NCBI GenBank assembly: GCA_023421115.1
Contig: JAEZUI010000061.1
Location: 48,045 to 112,044, forward strand
From: Bacillota bacterium
GTDB taxonomy: Bacteria > Bacillota > Clostridia > Acetivibrionales > Acetivibrionaceae
Direction: 5' to 3'
Length of the DNA stretch: 64,000 bases
The position numbers were made by a program, and so were the translations under genes. The notes under the pieces were generated by a model. The model saw only the letters and a program-made list of their open reading frames with translations, was not told the DNA's origin and did no database searches. Shown here piece by piece: positions 58,140-64,000 of the stretch (the stretch's first letter is position 1; each line of letters starts with the position of its first letter).

Positions 58140-59597
58140 TTAGTCATTTAGCATATTTGTCGGTAAACTAAAGCTAAAAACCGAACCTTGTCCAAGTATG
58201 CTAGTTGCCCAAGCTCTCCCACAGAGCTTTTCCACCATCTGCCTAACTAGTGCAAGCCCAAGCCCCGCACCCTCTTTACATTGATATCTCGACTCATTGA
58301 CTTTGTAAAACCTCTTCCAGACATTAGCAAGTTCCTTTTCCGGAATACCCACTCCCGTATCCCTCACATGTATATGCACTTCCTTTGCTTGAAGTTCAGC
58401 ACTTATAATTATTTCTCCACCTTCTGACGTAAATCTTATTGCATTTGTAATATAATTTGTAATTATCTGCTCAATTAAGTCTTCATCCCCTAAAACCATA
58501 GGCATTGCCACAGGACAATTTCCCCTAAGTTCAATTTGATGGTCTTCCGCCAACGGCTTAAATTTTTCAGTAATTCTTTGAATTGTTTGGCTTATATTTA
58601 TTTCTTTTTTGTGCACCTTTATACTTCCATTTTCAAGCTTTGCCAAATCCAGAAGGCCATTGGCAAGTCTATGCAAACGAAGTGTCTCCTTGTGTGCTAC
58701 AATGACGAATTTCATCTCAGTCTCTCGATTATTATTGAGGTTATCAAGCATTGCTTCGAGATACCCTCTTATAGAAGTTAATGGCGTCCGAAGTTCATGA
58801 GATGCATTTGCCACAAACTCCCTTTGCATCCTCTCCATTTCAAAAGACCTATCCCTTTCATCCTTCAATTCCATAAGAGTTTTTTGCAAAGTGTCCGCCA
58901 TATAGTTAAAGGTTTTGCTCAATGTTCCAATTTCATCGCTGCCGTTAAATCTTAACTTTTTTGTGAAACTGCCCTTTGAAATTTCTAAAGAAGCCTCTGT
59001 TATTTCTTTCAGGGGTCTGGTGATATTTCTTGAGAGAAAGAAACTTACAACTAAAACAATAATCACAGCTGCAGTTCCAGCAATAACAACAGTCTTCAAA
59101 GCGTTTAGAATGCTTAATCTTATCTCAGAAAGAGAATTGCATATAAAAATTGCTCCCACTAGAACATTTTCACTATATACAGGCAAAACAACCGAAAGAA
59201 CAGGTTCGTTCCCATGCACCACACCCTCTCTTTTGATAGTTATCCTTCCCTTCAAAGCTTCCTGCAACTGATCTCTTTCGGGACATGTATTGCTTAAGGC
59301 TTCTTTACCTTCATGTTCGCCAATAATATTGCCATCTCTTTCAGCAACCCACAAATGAGGTATGCTTACTTTATTAAAAACTTCTACAATATCTTCAATT
59401 TCATCAAATTCCTTATTTTTTAAGTGAATACTAATTACCGCTCCCATATCTTTAGCCTGCTTTAATAATTGCTCTTCCTTAACTTTAAAATAATAGCTGC
59501 TAAAAAACATATAAAATAGCATACTTAATATTCCAACACTCAGCACAATAACCAGAATATATGTACTAATAAGTCGCATAAACAAACTATTCTTCAT
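58140..59597 (-). CDS. Membrane sensor histidine kinase
   Basis: 485 residues. Two membrane helices flank an external sensor domain (about residues 35-165), followed by HAMP (RNITRPLKEITEASLEIS), HisKA with phospho-acceptor His in NASHELRTPLTSIRGYLEA, and HATPase (NYITNAIRFTSEGG, RDTGVGIP, GAGLGLALVRQMV). The start MKNSLFMRL overlaps the regulator's end by 11 bases and follows GAGGTGG. It signals to the adjacent OmpR-type regulator. The stimulus is unknown; the DUF6448 gene downstream is a candidate target. Confidence 0.9.
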   Translation of the reverse strand: MKNSLFMRLISTYILVIVLSVGILSMLFYMFFSSYYFKVKEEQLLKQAKDMGAVISIHLKNKEFDEIEDIVEVFNKVSIPHLWVAERDGNIIGEHEGKEALSNTCPERDQLQEALKGRITIKREGVVHGNEPVLSVVLPVYSENVLVGAIFICNSLSEIRLSILNALKTVVIAGTAAVIIVLVVSFFLSRNITRPLKEITEASLEISKGSFTKKLRFNGSDEIGTLSKTFNYMADTLQKTLMELKDERDRSFEMERMQREFVANASHELRTPLTSIRGYLEAMLDNLNNNRETEMKFVIVAHKETLRLHRLANGLLDLAKLENGSIKVHKKEINISQTIQRITEKFKPLAEDHQIELRGNCPVAMPMVLGDEDLIEQIITNYITNAIRFTSEGGEIIISAELQAKEVHIHVRDTGVGIPEKELANVWKRFYKVNESRYQCKEGAGLGLALVRQMVEKLCGRAWATSILGQGSVFSFSLPTNMLND

Positions 59598-60276
59598 TAT
59601 TGACCACCTCAAACTTATAACCGACCCCCCAAATGGTATGCAAAAATTTATAGGAGTGCCCATTTTCTATTTTTCTGCGCAAGCGCTTTATATGTGTGTC
59701 AACTGTTCTCGAATCCCCCGGGTAATCATATCCCCATACCTTACCTAGTAATTGGTCCCTTGTAAAAACCTTTTTGTAGTTTTTTGCCATTATCCACAGC
59801 ATTTCTACTTCCTTTGGTGTACAAGTAACTTTACTACCATCTAAAGAAATCTCATATCTTGAAAGGTCAATCTCCAAACATGAAAATCTAAGTACCTCAT
59901 CAGTCTTGTCAGCACCACTTCTTCTAAGTACAGCCCTTATTCTTGCTACAACTTCTCCAGGAGAAAAAGGCTTTGTTATATAATCATCTCCACCAAGGTT
60001 CAACCCCAAAATTTTGTCACTCTCTTGATTCTTTGCAGATAGCATAATTATTGGTATTTGAGTCTCAGTGCGCAGTTCGCGGGCTACCTGCCATCCGTCT
60101 TTATAAGGCATCATAATATCCAGCAGTATTATATCCGGCTTAAAACTTTGAACAATTTCCATCACTTTTAACCCATCAGCAGCAATCTCCACCTCATATC
60201 CTTCTACTTCAAGATAGAGTTTGAGAAGTTCACTTACGTTTTCTTCATCATCTGCCACAAGTACTCTTTTTTTCAT
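59587..60276 (-). CDS. OmpR/PhoB-family response regulator
   Basis: 229 residues. The receiver domain has Asp9-Asp10, phospho-acceptor Asp53 (IILLDIMMP), Ser/Thr in MLSAK and Lys in YITKPF. The winged-helix effector domain ends with GDSRTVDTHIKRLRRKI and IWGVGYKF. It is the partner of the sensor kinase encoded next, with an 11-base overlap. AAAGGGG lies before the ATG. Confidence 0.95.
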   Translation of the reverse strand: MKKRVLVADDEENVSELLKLYLEVEGYEVEIAADGLKVMEIVQSFKPDIILLDIMMPYKDGWQVARELRTETQIPIIMLSAKNQESDKILGLNLGGDDYITKPFSPGEVVARIRAVLRRSGADKTDEVLRFSCLEIDLSRYEISLDGSKVTCTPKEVEMLWIMAKNYKKVFTRDQLLGKVWGYDYPGDSRTVDTHIKRLRRKIENGHSYKFLHTIWGVGYKFEVVNNEE

Positions 60277-60707
60277 TTAATATACCCCTTTCAGTAACTT
60301 GAGAGTTAAAAAGTTTATGCCACAACTTACATTTGAAATAAGCTTGAGGAAACTATAGAAATTAATGTTGAAAAGACTAAAAAACTAGAGGGGTCAATGC
60401 AAATGCTCAAGCTTATAGATTGAATTCTACAACAGTTTCGAATATGTTTCAAGAGGGTGGTTAGATAGTTACAATGCCTCTCTTTAATTTGGTATAATTC
60501 CTTTTATAAAAGGTGAGAGAAGGCCTATCGAGAGTGAGTTTTTGTGGTATAATATTCTTGTATGGATACTATTTTAGCGAAAGTGATTTATATGGTTTTC
60601 TTTACACAGAGGCTCTATGGAGGTTGATAAAGTCATTTTGGACAATAAATTTGAAGAAATAACATGAAATAGAGATAAAAAAAAGATATAGCAATTGATT
60701 AGTTTAC
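60277..60707. other. Gene-free interval
   Basis: About 430 bases upstream of the two-component operon. No protein-like frame or strong repeat was seen. It presumably holds the operon promoter. Confidence 0.4.
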
Positions 60708-60968
60708 ATGGAAACCGTACTTAATAAGAGACTAACATTCAGAGAGGCTTTACACGCAGCATTTGGCTTTCGTACGGACTATGATGAGATTGTTACAACA
60801 AAAAAAGTAATGAAAAGAATTGTTAAAAACACGAAAAAACAAAAAAAGTACGCATTTTTATATCAACATAAAATCCTGAATAAGCACTTATATAAAAGCT
60901 TTACAGGATTTTCATTTTGTTTATGCGTCAAACATGGGATAATATATTTATTCTTTCAACATAGTTGA
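60708..60968 (+). CDS. Doubtful short ORF
   Basis: 86 codons. The first 50 residues (METVLNKRLTFREALHAAFG, then a basic region) look protein-like, but the rest crosses a terminator-type hairpin AAAATCCTG (60870-60878) / CAGGATTTT (60904-60912) and becomes hydrophobic noise. There is no ribosome site. It may be a fragment of a transposon or other gene; no family was recognised. Confidence 0.25.
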   Translation: METVLNKRLTFREALHAAFGFRTDYDEIVTTKKVMKRIVKNTKKQKKYAFLYQHKILNKHLYKSFTGFSFCLCVKHGIIYLFFQHS

Positions 60969-60983
60969 CAGAAATTTATATAA

Positions 60984-61646
60984 TTAGAAGGTTTTAAAAA
61001 CTAATCTCTTACAAATCGCCGATGTTCTATGAAATAATTGTAATAGAGCAAAACCAAGCATATATCCAATAATATTTGAAATAATACCCAATGGAGATAC
61101 AAGTGTAATTAATTTCATTTGAATTCCCAAACTATTCCACGGTATTGGGAAGAGTAAATGTATGAATATCCTCCATACAACTCCTATTACAATAGATACT
61201 AAAAGGATGTTCTGAATTCTTACCATCTTTGTTGAAAAGATAGGAAGATAGTATCCAAGAGCAATAAATATTATATGGTTTGGTAAAATAGCATATAATA
61301 ATATACTAGAAACAGAAGAATATGAATGCTTTGGGTTATACCCAGGTACAGGAATATATGATCCAATTCTAAACACAATAAAAAGTATGATTACACCACC
61401 AATAATATTAAGTAAGTTCTTATAGTTTAGTAAACTTTCTGACAATTTTCTTTTTAGGCCGTTTTCTTCACCAAAAGTAATCATAGCTTGATTAGTGGCA
61501 TCACTTTCAGTCATACCCTTTGATAAATATTCCATCTTTAACATTTGCAAATGATCTAAAAACTCCTCAGCTATTTCACCTTTTTTCTTTTTGTTTATCT
61601 TCAAGTCTTTTAAAATTGTGTTGATGTAATCATCAAATTGGTGCAT
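60984..61646 (-). CDS. Membrane protein with permease-prefix-like N-terminus, PadR partner
   Basis: 220 residues. The N-terminal 75 residues (YINTILKDLKINKKKKGEIAEEFLDHLQMLKMEYLSKGMTESDATNQAMITFGEENGLK) are the permease-prefix/DUF1700-like helical domain. Five to six membrane helices follow (IIGGVIILFIVFRIGSYIPVPG...). GGAGGG precedes the ATG, inside the end of the padR gene (37-base overlap). PadR plus a prefix-domain membrane protein is a common two-gene module; its role is unclear. Confidence 0.75.
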   Translation of the reverse strand: MHQFDDYINTILKDLKINKKKKGEIAEEFLDHLQMLKMEYLSKGMTESDATNQAMITFGEENGLKRKLSESLLNYKNLLNIIGGVIILFIVFRIGSYIPVPGYNPKHSYSSVSSILLYAILPNHIIFIALGYYLPIFSTKMVRIQNILLVSIVIGVVWRIFIHLLFPIPWNSLGIQMKLITLVSPLGIISNIIGYMLGFALLQLFHRTSAICKRLVFKTF

Positions 61647-61969
61647 ACCAATCCCTCCTTACATGAATTTACTAAGTTACTTAATGAATCCCACTCGTTT
61701 AATCTTTTAGCAAGCTGCTTTTTCCCTTCATCCGTAATAGAATAATACTTACGCCTACCACCGCTGTCAGAATCACCCCAATAGGATTTAATTAGTTCTT
61801 TTTTTTCTATTCTTTGAAGTGCTGGATATAAAGTTCCTTCCCCAATATTATACAAATAATTACTTTTTTCTTTTAACTTTTTAGCTATTTCATACCCGTA
61901 TAAATCCTCTCTAGCTATTAATAGCAGCAGAAGGATATCAATACTCCCTTTCATAAGCTCTTTATTCAA
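61610..61969 (-). CDS. PadR-family transcriptional regulator
   Basis: 119 residues from a TTG 8 bases after AGGAGG. The PadR winged helix is complete: MKGSIDILLLLLIAREDLYGYEIAKKL and YNIGEGTLYPALQRIEKKELIKSYWGDSDSGGRRKYYSITDEGKKQL. It probably represses its own two-gene operon with the membrane protein downstream. The reading frame overlaps that gene by 37 bases. Confidence 0.9.
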   Translation of the reverse strand: MNKELMKGSIDILLLLLIAREDLYGYEIAKKLKEKSNYLYNIGEGTLYPALQRIEKKELIKSYWGDSDSGGRRKYYSITDEGKKQLAKRLNEWDSLSNLVNSCKEGLVCTNLMITSTQF

Positions 61970-62549
61970 AGATACCACCTCCTAAACTTTTCTATATTGT
62001 ATCACTATTTACATCGTAATACAAGGTATATAAAAACTTTTTAAACTCGTCATATAAATATTCAAATTATGTGAAAAACAAGTATGCAAATAACAAGTAT
62101 GATATAAAGATCAAATTTAAAAACCAAGTTTATTAAAAGAAGATTAAACCTAGAATTATCTACGTTTTGCTCCTTTTTATCAAATCATACATAATTATAT
62201 TAAGTATGATTTAATGAGTTGCTAAAATCGGAAATTTGATAATGTCGGCGATTTAATTGAATTTTCTGACAGATTCTACACCTATTTCATACTCGCACTC
62301 CAGCCCTGCTAGATGAATACCCTTTATGTTATTGACATCTCAATAGGATTCGGCATATAAGTTCGCATCATTTATATATTCTGGACTTTGAAGCGGTTTG
62401 GGATACTACTAGTTGAAGCTCAGAGGTGACGGACTTCAGAGAAACAATACATTTGCATAAAGGGTAAAGCGTGCAGCATGCCGTTGGAGCAAAGCACGAG
62501 GTCATTCTGCCCAAATCCATTCATTGGGGCGTAGTCTCTCAAAAGAAGA
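61970..62549. other. Gene-free interval with a patch of different composition
   Basis: The left part is AT-rich. From about 62390 to 62620 the GC content rises and codon-like patterns occur on both strands without a convincing gene; a 65-codon minus frame (62420-62617) is of unknown nature. This looks like imported or rearranged debris ahead of the intron-protein remnant. Confidence 0.35.
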
Positions 62550-62927
62550 ATGGCTACGTGGGTCCAACTCATGGACTTTGTAAATGGACTTGTTAGATGC
62601 AATATCGGCATTTTCAATTCTAAGGAAGAATGGGAGAATTTTAAGGAAAAACTTCATTTAAATAACGGGCAGATTCCAAATATATCTTTCGAATATGAGC
62701 CTTTATTACTTACTCGAACACATATACCCATCGAGAAGGGTGGGATGCTCTATTACGTAAAAAAGATTAAGAAGAATTTTTTTGCTATAAATATAACATT
62801 GAAACAAAAGGGATTCGTGTCAAATTTAAAAGGATTTGAAGAAAATTCTAACCCGCAAAATATTACAATATATAAAATAAAACCTGGTCTATTTGCAAAA
62901 ATGTATGAGCCATATTTAAAGGTATAA
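62550..62927 (+). CDS. Hypothetical protein
   Basis: 125 codons. From about residue 14 (VRCNIGIFNSKEEWENFKEKLHL and PNISFEYEPLLLTRTHIPIEKGG) it has the composition of a real globular protein. The first 13 residues lie in the higher-GC patch and may be a chimeric start. No ribosome site and no family were recognised. It may be a 5'-truncated gene. Confidence 0.4.
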   Translation: MATWVQLMDFVNGLVRCNIGIFNSKEEWENFKEKLHLNNGQIPNISFEYEPLLLTRTHIPIEKGGMLYYVKKIKKNFFAINITLKQKGFVSNLKGFEENSNPQNITIYKIKPGLFAKMYEPYLKV

Positions 62928-63172
62928 TAGATTTGCAGAGTATTCTGTTGAAGCTCTGTAATAGTAAGTATGGGGTGGCAATATCAATAATGTGTTGGAT
63001 TATGATTTGTTGATTTGCTGTACAGTTATAAAATTGTGCAAATACGTCATTAGTTAAGGCTCCACCGTTTGAGTACGTCAACTGTAATCGGACTCAGGAG
63101 CAACGCATCTGTGCACGAAAGCTTTAATAATGATCAAATACAAAATATATAGTGTTTAAGGAGATTTTGAAT

Positions 63173-64000
63173 ATGCTATCATTCCTCAAAAAGCTATTTT
63201 CAAATAAAGAAGAAAAAACGAACTCAAACAATACTCACAGAATTGTTCCTCTAGAAATTCAAATTAACAAACTAAAAGAGATTGGATTTTCTTTAAACAA
63301 CGGCATAGGTATAGATTTTCTCTTAAATGAATTTGATAGGTCTGTTTATGGGAAACAAAGACGAACAAGAGTTGTAGGAAAATTCTATCCAGACAAGGAA
63401 AAGGTAAAGAAAAAGGTAATAGAAATAGGGAAAGAAATTCGGCAATTACGATGGATAAAGTCTGATAAACACAAAGCAGCGCAAATTGAGAAAATCAATG
63501 CGATCATATCAGGAGTTGCGGAATATTACAAAGTTTCGATATGCAGCAGAACATACAAGTATATTGACAAAAGGATCAACACCATTAGCTATAAGACATT
63601 TCGGAAGCTATACGGAAAGAAATACAAGAAGCACAATGTCCCACTGGCTAAACTGTCCAATCGCCCGCATATTCATGAAGGTCGTTTGGATAAGACATAC
63701 GCAGTAGAGTATGAAGGTATGTGGATTGGCATAACAAAGGCATATATAACCCACAGCCAGCGGGAAATGTACCCGTATAATCAAAACATGACACCGTATA
63801 CTCCTAAAGGAAGAGCCCTTTATCAAAAGAACAGGAAAAAGAATTTACCACTGAATAGACCCCCAATCTATGATGATACTTTGCTTTTTAGTTTGAAGGA
63901 GACGAATCTTAACAATTTTGAGCATTACATGAACAGAGAATACGCCTACAACAGAGATAGGGGGCGATGCCGAATGTGCAAAGAACATTTAATCAAAGGT
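63173..64000 (+). CDS. Chimeric ORF: unknown N-terminus fused to group II intron protein C-terminus; runs off window
   Basis: 276 codons open to the window end. The ATG follows AAGGAG. Residues 1-60 (MLSFLKKLFSNKEEKTNSNN, LKEIGFSLNNGIGIDFLLNE) are unlike any intron protein. From about residue 62 the sequence is the C-terminal part of a group II intron-encoded protein: AAQIEKINAIISGVAEYYKV, KTFRKLYGKKYKKHNVPLAK, VEYEGMWIGITKAYITHS, QNMTPYTPKGRALY, then NREYAYNRDRGRCRMCKEHL, the start of an HNH endonuclease. The reverse-transcriptase domain is absent. It looks like a host gene into which an intron inserted and then lost its 5' part. Confidence 0.65.
   Translation, partial: MLSFLKKLFSNKEEKTNSNNTHRIVPLEIQINKLKEIGFSLNNGIGIDFLLNEFDRSVYGKQRRTRVVGKFYPDKEKVKKKVIEIGKEIRQLRWIKSDKHKAAQIEKINAIISGVAEYYKVSICSRTYKYIDKRINTISYKTFRKLYGKKYKKHNVPLAKLSNRPHIHEGRLDKTYAVEYEGMWIGITKAYITHSQREMYPYNQNMTPYTPKGRALYQKNRKKNLPLNRPPIYDDTLLFSLKETNLNNFEHYMNREYAYNRDRGRCRMCKEHLIKG

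Overview
Low-GC, AT-rich Firmicute DNA from an anaerobic, cellulosome-bearing clostridium. The type I dockerin on a secreted esterase-like protein, the S-layer homology (SLH) repeats, the TTG/GTG starts behind strong GGAGG sites, and the anaerobic redox genes (hybrid-cluster protein, rubrerythrin, FeoB) all point that way. A relative of Pseudobacteroides, Acetivibrio or Ruminiclostridium is likely, but this is inferred from gene content and not from a marker gene.

Layout. 0-4.3 kb: a nitrosative/oxidative-stress module (cupin-hcp, a split permease with a ferredoxin tail, and a Crp/Fnr regulator). Both target promoters carry a palindrome at exactly the same distance from the -10 box. 4.3-11.2 kb: an AraC/GyrI-like regulator, a nucleotidyltransferase paired with a UvrA-like ATPase, a densely folded 253-bp element and a FetAB-type ABC pair. 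11.2-32.3 kb: a decaying accessory zone with many broken genes (M4 protease, ChW/ricin/M23 protein, PD-(D/E)XK relic, VapC relic, SLH fragment, lipoproteins). It also holds a Fic protein, a MacAB-like exporter, the dockerin protein, VapBC and a CAT-like acetyltransferase. Four copies of a repeat with three DnaA-box-like sites at constant 33/21-bp spacing are scattered through it.

32.3-38.1 kb: a TetR-controlled ABC-2 exporter operon with twin operators, and a lipoprotein/HTH/membrane-protein cluster with its own twin operators. 38.3-41.1 kb: a 661-residue rubredoxin-oxidoreductase-rubrerythrin fusion. 41.4-48.3 kb: SelO, two GNAT acetyltransferases behind a probable leader-peptide attenuator, and a DUF4330 pair with an O-antigen-ligase-type protein. 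48.3-54.4 kb: a 5'-truncated repeat protein, a ZIP transporter, a truncated FeoB and a hemerythrin. 54.5-56.8 kb: ankyrin, VWA and macro-domain genes. 57.3-62 kb: a DUF6448 protein, a two-component system and a PadR/membrane pair. 62-64 kb: a disturbed region ending in a chimeric ORF that joins an unknown N-terminus to the C-terminal half of a group II intron protein.

The intact genes mostly serve stress and redox defence (Hcp, rubrerythrin fusion, hemerythrin, SelO), export and resistance (three ABC systems, CAT, GNATs, UvrA-like), metal handling (FetAB, ZIP, broken FeoB) and the cell surface. No tRNA, rRNA or CRISPR array was seen. Family names come from motif recognition by eye; no database search was run.
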